Assembly (NCBI GenBank): GCA_019057775.1
Contig: JAHLWT010000192.1
Span: forward strand, 1 to 29,480
Reading direction: 5' to 3'
DNA from: Promethearchaeota archaeon
GTDB taxonomy: Archaea; Asgardarchaeota; Lokiarchaeia; Sigynarchaeales; SOKP01
DNA: 29,480 nucleotides
A program made the position numbers and the translations under genes. Below the pieces are notes generated by a model. It was not told the DNA's origin. It did not search any database and saw only the letters and a list, made by a program, of their open reading frames with translations. Below are positions 6,551 to 16,334 of this stretch, piece by piece (position 1 is the stretch's first letter; every line of letters begins with the position of its first letter).

Positions 6551-9193
6551 TTGAATCCAGAAGAGATTGCGCCAATTTTAAATGAAACTATAAGTTTAAA
6601 GGAATTTATATATCGGGCTCTTAAAGATGGATTTAATATAAGCGAAATTATGGAAATTCTCGAAAGCGAGAGGAGCGTTAATAAAGACTCGTTAAAAACA
6701 GTTATCAATGCTATAACATCTGAGCTTAATAAAATCTGGGATGATGATAGCATTGCAAATTATCATAATAGAGACGAAAGGCTAAAATGGTACTTTGGTC
6801 CTAAAGATTATCATATCTTTTGGAATTCGTATAAAATTAGATTGATTGAAAAGGAATTTTCCCAACAGAATATAGAGAATATTGATAATGCTACTTCAAA
6901 AATTGTATCTTTTTTAAAAGCCCCTGGAATTTCTAGGTTCAATTGTAGAGGGATAGTTTTGGGATATGTCCAAAGTGGAAAAACGGCCAATTTTCTGGGT
7001 GTTATCTCAAAAGCTGCTGATATGGGTTATAAGTTATTTATAATTTTATCAGGAATTTCTAATTCCTTGAGGAATCAGACAAAATCACGAATACAAAAAG
7101 ATATTTACGATAAAAATGAGGAGCATTGGTATTTTTTAACTCCTGATGATGAAGATTTTAACATTAAAAAAATCCTTCCGATAAATGATTACTTGGAGCG
7201 TAATTGGGAAAAAAAATTTTTATGCATCATGAAAAAAAATTCTATAAGACTTGAAAGTTTTATAACTTGGATTGGTGATAACAAAGAAAAGTTTGATGAT
7301 ATTCCCGTAATTTTAATTGATGATGAGTGCGACCAAGCTTCATTAAATACTAATACTGATGAAGAAAGAACGGAGATTAATAAAAATATAATTAAAATCC
7401 TTGGATTATTTCAGAAAATTACTTATATAGGATATACTGCAACACCCTATGCCAATCTTTTAGTAAGTCCCAAAAATCACATAGATCTTTATCCTCGAGA
7501 TTTTATATCAGCACTTCCAAAACCTTTTGATTATATAGGAAGTGAGGAAATCTTTGGTTCTAATGAAATCATTACAGATGAGGATGGTTATGAACTTGAT
7601 AATACTTTTCCGATAATAGAAGACTTTATTCCTGAAGGAGAACTTGATCTTCTTTATCCAACAACTGAGATTTTTAATCCAAAAAAGATACCTGATTCTC
7701 TAAAAAAGGCTATAATATATTTTTGGCTTGCTACGACTTTTATGTGGTGGCGTAAAGGTAATAAAATAGTCAATTATACAAAGTCTCATAGTACAATGTT
7801 AATTCATACTCATCAAGAAACAGATACTCATGTTATACTAAGAGATAATATCCAAGAATTTAAAGATGAAATTCTTAGAAAACTCAAGGATGAGAATAGG
7901 AGAGATGATTTGATTGAAAAAATTAGAGAGATTTGGATATATGAAAAAAAGAAGATGGATAATTGTACATATCCGGGAATAGTTGAAGTTTGGCCAGAAT
8001 TTGATTGCATTTTTACTAGTAATTTATTAAGAACGACAATAGAAGAATCTATAATAGTTATGCAAAATTCTAGAGAAGATAATGTAGACAATGTGGATGA
8101 TCTATTTCTTTTATACCAAAATAATCAAGGTAATTGTTATATTGCCATTGGCGGAAATATGTTATCACGAGGACTCACCTTAGAAGGATTAATTGTAAGT
8201 TATTATGTAAGGACCGCTGAAAATTATGATACAATTTTACAAATGGGTAGATGGTTTGGATTTCGTAAAAATTATTTAGACTTAATTCGATTATGGACGA
8301 CTCAAGATATTTATCAACATTTTCTTCATATAGCCGATGTGGAAACGGAAATTCGAGAACAGATTGAGGAAAACGGACATCAACATCTTAATCCATCTCA
8401 ATTTCCAATAAAAATTGAAACTCATGATGATTTATTACCTACTTCAAAGGATAAAATAAGAGATGTTGTATATCTCTACAGTAACTATGGGGGAAAAATT
8501 ATATCTACTTCGTTTTTTTATAGAACTAATGAGGAGTGGCTTGAACATAATATTAAAGCTGTAAATAATCTTATTTCTAAGATCTTAGATGACGGAATTG
8601 AAGAAAAAAAAATTCGTTCAAATTATCTGTTTAAGGGAGTTAAAAACAATATAATAATTGATTTTCTTAACGAATATAAAGTGCATCTTGAATCAAGAAA
8701 TTTTGTGAAACAATCAATTGTTCAATATATACAAGAAGAAAATATAGTTTGGAATGTAAATCTTTTATCAAAAACAACAAATGTTGAAGGCTCCCCTACT
8801 ATAACAATAGCAGAAAAATTTATAATTAATTTATTTTCTCGGTCCCGAATTCCTTCTAATAATAATGAAGATATAAATATACGTGCTCTCTATTCAAAAG
8901 TTGATTTATTTGATGATTTGGAACTTACCAAAGAACAGTTTTATGAGTATTTTGAAACAAGAAATAAAAACAAAATTCCTAAAGAAAGAATTTCAGAAGT
9001 CCGAAAAGAGATTTTAGGAAAAACGGGACTGATCTTAATTTATCCGATTGATAAAGATTCAAAACCAGAAAGAGAAACCTTAAAATTTCCTTTAGAGGCT
9101 GTTAAGCATATTTTAGGTATTTCTATATATTTTCCAGTATCAGAAGGTGATGAAGGAAAGAATTATATTCAAGTTAGGATTGATAAAGAATAA
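6551..9193 (+). CDS. Z1-domain superfamily II helicase-like protein
   Basis: An 880-residue protein that starts at TTG 6551, eight to nine bases after an AAAGGTC ribosome-binding site. Walker A is GYVQSGKT (138-145), the typical form in Z1 proteins. The DEAD-like motif II is LIDDECDQAS (D257, D258, E259). Motif III is YTATPYAN (TATP at 296-299). The Z1 signature follows: GGNMLSRGLTLEGL (SRGLTLEGL at 539-547) and QMGRWFGFR (564-572). The N-terminal 130 residues and the C-terminal 250 are less characteristic. Z1 proteins are putative restriction-linked ATPases found with DUF4420 nucleases, Hsp90/MORC-like ATPases, AIPR proteins and cytosine methyltransferases. Here only the DUF4420 gene follows directly. 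The protein probably translocates on or remodels DNA as part of a restriction complex. Confidence 0.93.
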   Translation: MNPEEIAPILNETISLKEFIYRALKDGFNISEIMEILESERSVNKDSLKTVINAITSELNKIWDDDSIANYHNRDERLKWYFGPKDYHIFWNSYKIRLIEKEFSQQNIENIDNATSKIVSFLKAPGISRFNCRGIVLGYVQSGKTANFLGVISKAADMGYKLFIILSGISNSLRNQTKSRIQKDIYDKNEEHWYFLTPDDEDFNIKKILPINDYLERNWEKKFLCIMKKNSIRLESFITWIGDNKEKFDDIPVILIDDECDQASLNTNTDEERTEINKNIIKILGLFQKITYIGYTATPYANLLVSPKNHIDLYPRDFISALPKPFDYIGSEEIFGSNEIITDEDGYELDNTFPIIEDFIPEGELDLLYPTTEIFNPKKIPDSLKKAIIYFWLATTFMWWRKGNKIVNYTKSHSTMLIHTHQETDTHVILRDNIQEFKDEILRKLKDENRRDDLIEKIREIWIYEKKKMDNCTYPGIVEVWPEFDCIFTSNLLRTTIEESIIVMQNSREDNVDNVDDLFLLYQNNQGNCYIAIGGNMLSRGLTLEGLIVSYYVRTAENYDTILQMGRWFGFRKNYLDLIRLWTTQDIYQHFLHIADVETEIREQIEENGHQHLNPSQFPIKIETHDDLLPTSKDKIRDVVYLYSNYGGKIISTSFFYRTNEEWLEHNIKAVNNLISKILDDGIEEKKIRSNYLFKGVKNNIIIDFLNEYKVHLESRNFVKQSIVQYIQEENIVWNVNLLSKTTNVEGSPTITIAEKFIINLFSRSRIPSNNNEDINIRALYSKVDLFDDLELTKEQFYEYFETRNKNKIPKERISEVRKEILGKTGLILIYPIDKDSKPERETLKFPLEAVKHILGISIYFPVSEGDEGKNYIQVRIDKE

Positions 9194-9206
9194 GGTGCAA
9201 ATTAAA

Positions 9207-10235
9207 TTGGAATTTGAAGAATTAGTTAAAAATTGGAATTTATTAAAATCCAATGTAAGTAATAAGGGAATTCTATTAGGTACTTTTTATGTAAAAAATA
9301 TTGAAACAATTGGAGACTATACAATATTTTTAGCAAAAGATATCGAAAATTGTTGTCACTTGTTAATTAAAGTTCCTGATAGTTTTAATATCGAAGAAGA
9401 TGATGGCACCAAAGTAATTAATATTGAAGAAATTGAATTAATGAATTTAGATAATGAAAAAAATCAATACATTAACATTGCTTGCACTCATAACTATTAT
9501 GAGAGAGATTTTCTTTATTATATTACTGAATTAATCCATAAAGTTAAACAAGACCCTCAGAGGAACATTAATGTCGCTGCTCTAAGGACATTGGAGGAAT
9601 TTGAGTACACTTTCGCCAAAAAACATCCCTCAATTCGTAGCGAAGGGATAATTGGTTTATATGGTGAATTATATGTTCTTTTAAAAATATTGGAACAAAA
9701 CCAGTTTCTTTTAACCTCATGGAAAGGATGGCAAGGATTTAAATGGGATTTCTTGAATAATTCATTAGCTTTTGAAATAAAAACAGCTATAAAAACTAAA
9801 ATCCCAAAATGTAAAATTTCAAGTCTCGATCAGTTAAAGCAACCTGATGATGGAGAGTTATTTTTGATATATATTCCACTTTTTAAAGAAGAACAAAGAG
9901 GACTCTCATTTAAAGAGATTAAAAAAAAAATTGAATCTATTACTTCTCGACCTCATCAATTCAATGATATTTTAAAAAAATTTGGACTTAATCCAGAAGA
10001 TGAAAGCTCATATAAACAGATAGAATCTTATGCAATTAAAGAGGATGAATTAAAAATCTATAAAGTTGGTGAGAATTTTCCAAGGATTACTGATAATTCA
10101 TTTAGAGATTCTCTGCCGGATTCAATATTTAATGTAAGTTATTCCCTCGACTTGATAAATATAACTGTTGATTATACATCTATTAATGATTTCATTGATG
10201 TTTTAAAGAAGTTTGCAGAAAAAACTGAGGAATGA
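9207..10235 (+). CDS. DUF4420-type PD-(D/E)XK motif nuclease
   Basis: I place the start at TTG 9207, nine bases after AAGGTG, which gives 343 residues beginning MEFEELVKNWNLL. GTG 9147 or 9195 would add residues that only copy the overlapping end of the Z1 gene. The protein has the PD-(D/E)XK pattern of DUF4420: an acidic residue in GLYGEL (E154), then a D in KWDF (D181), then EIK (E190, K192) nine residues on, followed by basic residues. This family is known as the restriction partner of Z1 proteins. It probably cuts DNA in a complex with the Z1 ATPase. The stop overlaps the next start (ATGA), so the Z1, nuclease and 10232 genes form a tight operon. I see no methyltransferase that would protect self DNA. 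Confidence 0.88.
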   Translation: MEFEELVKNWNLLKSNVSNKGILLGTFYVKNIETIGDYTIFLAKDIENCCHLLIKVPDSFNIEEDDGTKVINIEEIELMNLDNEKNQYINIACTHNYYERDFLYYITELIHKVKQDPQRNINVAALRTLEEFEYTFAKKHPSIRSEGIIGLYGELYVLLKILEQNQFLLTSWKGWQGFKWDFLNNSLAFEIKTAIKTKIPKCKISSLDQLKQPDDGELFLIYIPLFKEEQRGLSFKEIKKKIESITSRPHQFNDILKKFGLNPEDESSYKQIESYAIKEDELKIYKVGENFPRITDNSFRDSLPDSIFNVSYSLDLINITVDYTSINDFIDVLKKFAEKTEE

Positions 10236-10795
10236 AATATATGAATATATTAAATAAATATCTCAATGCATGCCATAAATCTTCGCCCAATCTTATTTTT
10301 TTGTATGATCCAAAAGGAAATTTAAAAAGTTCTTACTTCTTAAATTTAGAAGAAAAAATTAATATGAAAAAATATCAAGTAAAGTTTTTCGCGACATCAA
10401 ACCTAACGGATTTTTATTTATATTTTGAAACAGAGATTAGACACAAGGATATTCCACATAGAACATTAATTATTCTATCTAATGATAATCCTTTAGGAAA
10501 TATAAATGAATTAGAAACACCTCCTTTTTATATCAAGTTTTTAAAAAAAAGAGCTGTTTTTATTAAATTTGATATTCAAAAATATATTGAAAAACATTTT
10601 AAATTAAAAATTATTGTGAATGAAATATTAGAAAAACCTTTAAAATGGTTTCTTGATAACAAACTAGCAATTATGTATTATAGAACCGCATCGAGGCTAG
10701 AAAAAAAGTATGATTCAACGAGCTTAATCATTACAAATGAGAATTATAGAGAATTTGAGAATTTTATAAATAATCCAAAGATAAATTTTAATTAA
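10232..10795 (+). CDS. Degenerate small P-loop-like protein
   Basis: A 187-residue protein whose start overlaps the nuclease gene by four bases (ATGA), with GAGG just upstream. Its layout resembles the mini P-loop proteins of this window. It has a short N-terminal helix, a strand (NLIFLYD) with a loop PKGNLKSS where Walker A should be, a strand after about 30 residues (YQVKFFATS), and a hydrophobic strand RTLIILSNDN where Walker B should be. Neither motif is intact, so nucleotide hydrolysis is unlikely. The C-terminal 70 residues are helical and Lys-rich. It may be a structural or regulatory subunit of the Z1-DUF4420 system. I do not recognise a named family, and the relation to P-loop proteins rests on layout, not on a clear motif. 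Confidence 0.65.
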   Translation: MKYMNILNKYLNACHKSSPNLIFLYDPKGNLKSSYFLNLEEKINMKKYQVKFFATSNLTDFYLYFETEIRHKDIPHRTLIILSNDNPLGNINELETPPFYIKFLKKRAVFIKFDIQKYIEKHFKLKIIVNEILEKPLKWFLDNKLAIMYYRTASRLEKKYDSTSLIITNENYREFENFINNPKINFN

Positions 10796-10803
10796 TTTAA
10801 ATT

Positions 10804-10818
10804 AAAAAAGAAAAAAAA
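10804..10818 (-). terminator. T-run terminator of the minus-strand cassette
   Basis: Just past the stop of the minus-strand gene at 10827, the transcribed strand reads TTTTTTTTCTTTTTT. Archaeal transcription can terminate on such oligo-T runs without a hairpin. It lies in the 31-base gap between convergent genes. Confidence 0.45.
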
Positions 10819-10826
10819 TCATTTGG

Positions 10827-12308
10827 TTACTCTATTTCCTCTGTTTTATAGGAATTATACCATTTTCTTATTATGAACTTTAAATTGAAATTACTATTTT
10901 CTCGATTAATAATCCATATCTCTGAAAAATTACTCCTTAAACCTTCTTCAAATAACTTTTCTCCTTCTTCGAGATCTCCTATAAAATATCCCCAATTAAC
11001 AAAACTTCTTAAAAATGACCATAGTTTCCCCTTATATTTGTTTTTCTTAATACTTAACATTTTATAAGGATCAAATACATTCGGTTTATCAATTGTATAA
11101 TCATTTTGATTTTCTTGAGAATTCTTAGGTCTAATTTTAGCTACATCTCTTTTAACATTAATTTCCTTTAATCTTTTAAAAATATCTTTGTACTGAAGAT
11201 CATTATGAGTATTTGGATCAATATATAACAAGACTTTACCATCATAATTTAACTTATCTTTGAATTTTCGAATTGAGAGGTTTACACATGTACCTAGGGA
11301 AAGGATATCGTTAAATTCTTTGGCATAAAATATAATTTCTTCTAATTCATATATGTTATACTGTTCTTTGAATTGATCATAGGCAGATATATCAATATTA
11401 ATAATTTTCTTTAATAATTCAATTATATCTGATTTTTCAACCAATTCAACAATTTTCTTGAGTGATTCTTCAAATTCCTCTAAATTATTTTCTAAATTCT
11501 CTTTGTCTGCAACAAATTTAATCTCATTTAGGAATTTAATCATATCAGGTAAAAGAACGCCTAATTCTATCATTTTATTTTTTAAGTAGTTATCAATTTT
11601 ATTAAATAATTCACCGCCATCTTGTAATTCTTTTATGCTATCAAAGAACATATAATTTATGTATTTATCTATTGAATCCTCTATTGTTTCCTTTATTATT
11701 TCAGATGTAATTAAATTTCCATGATTATCAATATTTATTTCTTCAAGCTCTATATTTCCCAAACCTATACTTATAGAAAATTTATTATTTAGTTTAAAAC
11801 TACACTTATCACATAGTAGATTGTTGTTCTTCTCTCTTTTCTGGATACATGTTTCTAAAATTTCTTCAGATTTAATTTCCTTTGAAAATTTAATATTAGA
11901 AATTTCATTTAATTTTTGTAAAATTAAGAGTTTTTTATTTTTTAATTTCCCCTCTCCTTCTTCCTCCACTTCTCTTTCAAAAAATTTTTCAATAATAGTA
12001 TTACAGATTTCCCAGAATTTATCGTGTCCACAATCATATACTTTTTCAAACCTTATCTCAAAATTAGTAATGTTTTTAAAAAGATCAATATCTTCAATAG
12101 CGTCTGATGAAATCAATTTTAAAAAAATTTCTTTATCACTTAACATTCTTTCAATATCAAATTTTATCTTAGAGCCAATAGAATCCTGGGAGTTAAAGAG
12201 ATTTTGCTGTAAATATGCATAATTTTCTTCCACTTCTTCAAAATCAATTGATTCTTTATTAATTTCGGTTAATTTCACGCTCAGTTTAATTAGTTTTTCC
12301 TTAAACAT
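10827..12308 (-). CDS. Coiled-coil protein with a three-cysteine motif, partner of the 1149-residue ATPase
   Basis: A 493-residue protein, last gene of the minus-strand cassette. Its ATG overlaps the stop of the ATPase gene by one base (TAATG), with GAGGAGG as ribosome-binding site. Long charged helices cover much of residues 1-150 and 230-340. In between is C154-x11-C166-x2-C169 (LLCDKCSFKL), probably a small metal site. The protein after the ATPase in the mirrored cassette (22566-23300) has a similar C-x15-C-x-C motif in the same relative place, so the two are probably diverged counterparts. The C-terminus has alpha/beta character (KVLLYIDPNTHNDL, SEIWIINREN). Some BrxC/PglY/DUF6079-like ATPases carry a Cys-containing C-terminal region; a split-off version of that region is my guess. 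The function is not known. Confidence 0.75.
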   Translation of the reverse strand: MFKEKLIKLSVKLTEINKESIDFEEVEENYAYLQQNLFNSQDSIGSKIKFDIERMLSDKEIFLKLISSDAIEDIDLFKNITNFEIRFEKVYDCGHDKFWEICNTIIEKFFEREVEEEGEGKLKNKKLLILQKLNEISNIKFSKEIKSEEILETCIQKREKNNNLLCDKCSFKLNNKFSISIGLGNIELEEINIDNHGNLITSEIIKETIEDSIDKYINYMFFDSIKELQDGGELFNKIDNYLKNKMIELGVLLPDMIKFLNEIKFVADKENLENNLEEFEESLKKIVELVEKSDIIELLKKIINIDISAYDQFKEQYNIYELEEIIFYAKEFNDILSLGTCVNLSIRKFKDKLNYDGKVLLYIDPNTHNDLQYKDIFKRLKEINVKRDVAKIRPKNSQENQNDYTIDKPNVFDPYKMLSIKKNKYKGKLWSFLRSFVNWGYFIGDLEEGEKLFEEGLRSNFSEIWIINRENSNFNLKFIIRKWYNSYKTEEIE

Positions 12309-15300
12309 TAGAGTACCTCCTCAGCAATGAAATTTCTTTTAATTTTTAACAACCTTTCCCAATATTCATTGAATTTCTCAAAAAAATCATCCCACTTTCT
12401 TTCTTCAATGAATAGGTTTTGAAATTCGTCATGGAAGAAAGATAATTTTTTAAAACCGTCATCCTCTATTTCATTCATTCTACTTATGATATTCTGAATT
12501 TTTTCAAAAAAATCTTCATTATCATACTGGAAAATCGCCTCTCGACAAAAAATCTTAAATTTTTTATTCGATTCCTCTGGATCTTCTTCACTATTCAAGA
12601 TTTCATTATATAACTTATAAATTTCAAACACATTGTCATTAATTTTATTTGAAATCTCTGAAAATGGAAGTTCACTAATGAATCTAACGAATTTTTCTTG
12701 ATTACTCTGTGTCATATTGATATTTTTAATTTGTGTGATATATCTATTGCAGAGACTTGGAGATAACCAGATTTCCAATCCATTTTCAACTTCAATTGAT
12801 TTAAAAATAACATTAAAAAACTTGTATAGATTATCTACTTTACTAGTATCAATTATTTCTGGTTTAGTGATTTGGATTATTCCAAGATCATGATTCGCAA
12901 AATAATTCTTTACCTTAAAACCGCTTCTGTTAAATCTATCAACATCCAATGGTTCTCCCTCGTATGTTATTTTTATCTTATCTAATTTATAAAGAATAAA
13001 TAGTAGCAACAAAGTAAATAACGGAGGATATCCATATGGTGGTAAGCTGTATTCTTCCAGAGCCCTTTTTGCATTTAGATCTTCTTCATCATCCAACATT
13101 TTAATTAGATCTTCTAATTCAGAAGATTCACTCTCAATCCTTTTATTAAAAACAACCTTATTGTTATTTATTATCTCATTGATAACATTGATTTTTTTAA
13201 GTGTTTTTTCACAAAAATCGAGTACTTCTCTTTCTGTTGTAGGGCATTCGCATTCCTCATTAATATTGGGGATTAAATTTTTAAAACATGAATTAAAAAG
13301 TCTGTTATAATTTGATGTATGAGAAATATAATTATCGATTAAACATTTTGATTGACCTTGTGGAGTATTATAATAATATTTTGGATATTTTATTGGATAT
13401 AAGGTTCTTAAAAAATCGTCTCGAATTTGTTTGAATTCTTTCCAATCCATAGATTTCCATTCATCCCAATTATCCAATCCAAGTTTTTCACCCTTGGTGA
13501 ATTGTGTGTCAATTATTTGTTTAAACTCATCACTCGCACCTTTTAATGAACTAAGGTTGTCTAAATAATTATTTCGAGTGCCTACATCATCATTATTAAT
13601 ATCTTCAATAATTTTTTTTAACTCATTATCCTTCAGATCTTTGATTGTTAAAAATGTGTTAATCTTCTCATATTCTTTAATATCATTAATAATAGCATCA
13701 GCGTTTACAGTTTCTGCTTTTACAATTATTTTTCTAATCGTCCATTCAGCAAAAGATCGCTTTAATAATTTTATATTATCTTCTTCTAAATTTGCAGGTT
13801 TTACTAATAGTAGTGAATTTTTAATATAATCTCTATGATCATTTAAATATTCATTTGGGATATCATCTTCATCGAGATTATTTATAATATCATCTACAGT
13901 ATTTTTAATATCATCAATATCAACATTATCAGAAAAATCATGCCTACAGAATATGATTATACCTTGGACAAAATTTTCTAAGTCCAAATCTTCTATTTCT
14001 TGAGAGTTCATCGACTTGATAATATGTTCATCAATAGCTATACGTAATGTGTTTTCAAATTGAGAGTAATATTCTAAATATAAGTATTTCATTTTACCTC
14101 CATATTCATTCCTAACTTTGTATGAAAAATATACTGGATCTTCAGGTGCACTACTTATGCTTACTCCATCAATAATTTCAAAATTTCTAAATCTGAATAC
14201 AAATAATTGCTTAAAAAGTTTATCAATGTCTAAGATCTCAACCATTTTATCAGTATATTTATTGACATCGCCGGTTTTAGTTGGGTTATAGTATATTTTA
14301 CCGTCTTTATCTTCTGTGATAAAATCTAGATTCTCAAACAACAACTCCCATTGTTCTTCAAGATATTCAATGTTATAATCACAAAAGTGTGAAAACAACT
14401 CCTTTTTAATCCATTTATATTGAGGATTTGAGAAACTAACAACAACCTTTAATAATCCCGATAAAATTTCTTGATGTTCTTTTTCTTGGGTACTAATAAA
14501 ATCATTATTTACAGCATTATAATTATCAAATATCTCTTTTTCTTTATCAGAGGCAACACCTTTATGTGTTTCAACTAAATAATCGTATATTGTATCGATT
14601 GTTATTAATTGATCAACAGCACGATCATCATTTTTAAAAAGATTCTTCTCATTATGACAATAGTAAGTATACTTTGCAAAACCCCTCGATTGGTTTTCAT
14701 AATATTTAAAAAACTTTTCAATGCTCCAAATAGTTTTTGGGTGAAATGGAAAATTTTTTTTTAAATCTTGTTCATCTATACTCGATTTTGAAGGATTTAG
14801 CGAATTTTTAAAATAATCTTCATAGATCGAATTGAGAGACTCTGGAGGAATGTTAAAAAACCGATTTGAAATTATTTCACCCACATTCTGAAAGGATAAA
14901 TTGTTTTCATAAAGCCTATCTTTTACTTGCTCTAAATTCTCATCAATGGAACTAAAGGGCTTTTGAGTAATTAATATTATGGCAAGACTACAATCTGCTT
15001 GAAATGGGTCAGAAAAAGTCTGAATAGCAGTTCCCGCTCTATTTCTAAAAGGTTTTTCTTTTGTTTGAGTTAGATCATTATAATATCTCAGAAATTCTTC
15101 TAGAAGTAAAATAATTCCTTTTTTATGGATGTTTTCAAGGATTTTCTTCCAATTTTTAGCTAGAACTTCATAATCAATTTCTCTTACTATTTTATATAAT
15201 TGATCTTCAGGAACTCCTAATTTAGTAAATTTTTTATTCATAATATTTAAAACTTTTATTCCTAATTCTGTGTTTTGTTCACCATAGATTAAATCTTGAA

Positions 15301-15757
15301 ATACGATAATAAAATCATTGTTCACACGAAAATGTGAGAAGTAGTTAATTATTTCCTTACCAATAGCTTTTTCTAATATTTCCCAACAAACTTCTTTTAA
15401 ATTTGGATAATTAACAATAATCTTATCATCATCCATTCCATATCCGAATAAAAATCCTAAAAACATCATTACATGTGATTTTCCTGTACCATAAGTTCCT
15501 ACTATTGCTTGAGTTGACGATGATTGAAGAAATTCTTTTATAGTTGGTATATCTTTATCAGGATAAAATTTACTCGTGAACTGTGTTAATATTGAAATAA
15601 TTAGTTTTTTAACCTCTGGAGTAAAATATAATCTTTTAATGTTTTCTATCATCTTGGTTGTTAGATTTGTTCCGCTAATCACTGTTTCAAAATTCTCAAA
15701 CTGTACATTTTCAAATACTTCCTTCATTTTTTCAATTCTTCTATTAGTATCAGACAT
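12308..15757 (-). CDS. Giant P-loop ATPase, BrxC/PglY/DUF6079-like (cassette 1)
   Basis: A protein of 1149 residues if the ATG at 15757 is used. It lies nine bases after AAGGAG and is better placed than the ATG at 15766, which abuts that site. Walker A is GTYGTGKS (87-94). The Walker B-like strand is IILLLEEF (E220, E221), with Glu in place of the usual Asp. A sensor-1-like strand, LAIILITQKPF, follows. The motif FPFHP (336-340) is typical of large BrxC, PglY, DUF499 and DUF6079 ATPases of BREX and related defence systems. The remaining 800 residues are helical and acidic, with no second enzyme motif. In BREX such ATPases form the DNA- or complex-remodelling core. It sits between the mini P-loop gene (10 to 20 bases upstream) and the coiled-coil gene (overlapping). 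The same order appears in the opposite cassette. Confidence 0.82.
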   Translation of the reverse strand: MSDTNRRIEKMKEVFENVQFENFETVISGTNLTTKMIENIKRLYFTPEVKKLIISILTQFTSKFYPDKDIPTIKEFLQSSSTQAIVGTYGTGKSHVMMFLGFLFGYGMDDDKIIVNYPNLKEVCWEILEKAIGKEIINYFSHFRVNNDFIIVFQDLIYGEQNTELGIKVLNIMNKKFTKLGVPEDQLYKIVREIDYEVLAKNWKKILENIHKKGIILLLEEFLRYYNDLTQTKEKPFRNRAGTAIQTFSDPFQADCSLAIILITQKPFSSIDENLEQVKDRLYENNLSFQNVGEIISNRFFNIPPESLNSIYEDYFKNSLNPSKSSIDEQDLKKNFPFHPKTIWSIEKFFKYYENQSRGFAKYTYYCHNEKNLFKNDDRAVDQLITIDTIYDYLVETHKGVASDKEKEIFDNYNAVNNDFISTQEKEHQEILSGLLKVVVSFSNPQYKWIKKELFSHFCDYNIEYLEEQWELLFENLDFITEDKDGKIYYNPTKTGDVNKYTDKMVEILDIDKLFKQLFVFRFRNFEIIDGVSISSAPEDPVYFSYKVRNEYGGKMKYLYLEYYSQFENTLRIAIDEHIIKSMNSQEIEDLDLENFVQGIIIFCRHDFSDNVDIDDIKNTVDDIINNLDEDDIPNEYLNDHRDYIKNSLLLVKPANLEEDNIKLLKRSFAEWTIRKIIVKAETVNADAIINDIKEYEKINTFLTIKDLKDNELKKIIEDINNDDVGTRNNYLDNLSSLKGASDEFKQIIDTQFTKGEKLGLDNWDEWKSMDWKEFKQIRDDFLRTLYPIKYPKYYYNTPQGQSKCLIDNYISHTSNYNRLFNSCFKNLIPNINEECECPTTEREVLDFCEKTLKKINVINEIINNNKVVFNKRIESESSELEDLIKMLDDEEDLNAKRALEEYSLPPYGYPPLFTLLLLFILYKLDKIKITYEGEPLDVDRFNRSGFKVKNYFANHDLGIIQITKPEIIDTSKVDNLYKFFNVIFKSIEVENGLEIWLSPSLCNRYITQIKNINMTQSNQEKFVRFISELPFSEISNKINDNVFEIYKLYNEILNSEEDPEESNKKFKIFCREAIFQYDNEDFFEKIQNIISRMNEIEDDGFKKLSFFHDEFQNLFIEERKWDDFFEKFNEYWERLLKIKRNFIAEEVL

Positions 15758-15776
15758 TTTATACATCTCCTTATTA

Positions 15777-16334
15777 TTAAATAGGAATGATTTTTATAAA
15801 ACTGCTTTCTACGGAATTTTCATGAGAAAATTTTAAAATTTCTGTAGGAATTGATATTAGAAAAAATATGTGTTCATTTCTAGAATACAATGCTAATTGA
15901 TTAACTAATGCTTTGATTGATTGTAGAATATCTTGATCAGTATTTTGGTAATATCTATATAATAACTCTAAATGGTCAAAAATGAATATTCTGATATTTT
16001 CTTCTGGTGATTGAAAGTTATTATCTCCCAAATATTTTAAGTACAGAAAATCTTTAGGATTCTGAGTATTCCCATTATTCATGATTCTTTGAACATATTC
16101 ATAGTTAAAGTTGCAATAATAAGTATTAGGAATCTCTTGTTTAATATTTTTCAATATTAGAGTTTTACCTCCATTATGAGGTCCATTTAGGATAATTACC
16201 TTTGCACCTATTATGCTGGCTTGCTTAATTATTTTAAAAATCTCAGCTATTTTTTTCTCTAAATGTGGATAATTCTCTAATATTCCTCTAGAAATTCTTG
16301 GTACAATTGTTAGTCTATGTATTTCATTTGCCAA
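15777..16334 (-). CDS. Mini P-loop NTPase with IFDH Walker B (cassette 1)
   Basis: A 185-residue protein starting at TTG 16334, eight bases after GGTGAT, and overlapping the end of the winged-helix-like gene by 11 bases. Walker A is GPHNGGKT (51-58). The Walker B strand IRIFIFDH (D120, H121) has His where the catalytic Glu is usual. A sensor-1-like strand, IFFLISIPTE, follows, and the protein ends soon after, so it is a bare P-loop core without lid or effector domain. Its counterpart at 18514-19119 shares both the IFDH variant and the overlap with a winged-helix-like gene. The missing Glu suggests nucleotide binding with slow or no hydrolysis, as in a switch. It probably regulates or loads the 1149-residue ATPase encoded next; that is inference. 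Confidence 0.78.
   Translation of the reverse strand: MANEIHRLTIVPRISRGILENYPHLEKKIAEIFKIIKQASIIGAKVIILNGPHNGGKTLILKNIKQEIPNTYYCNFNYEYVQRIMNNGNTQNPKDFLYLKYLGDNNFQSPEENIRIFIFDHLELLYRYYQNTDQDILQSIKALVNQLALYSRNEHIFFLISIPTEILKFSHENSVESSFIKIIPI

Noticed and set aside
10232..10795. Active ATPase
   Set aside because: Neither Walker A nor Walker B is intact; only the layout suggests a P-loop ancestry.
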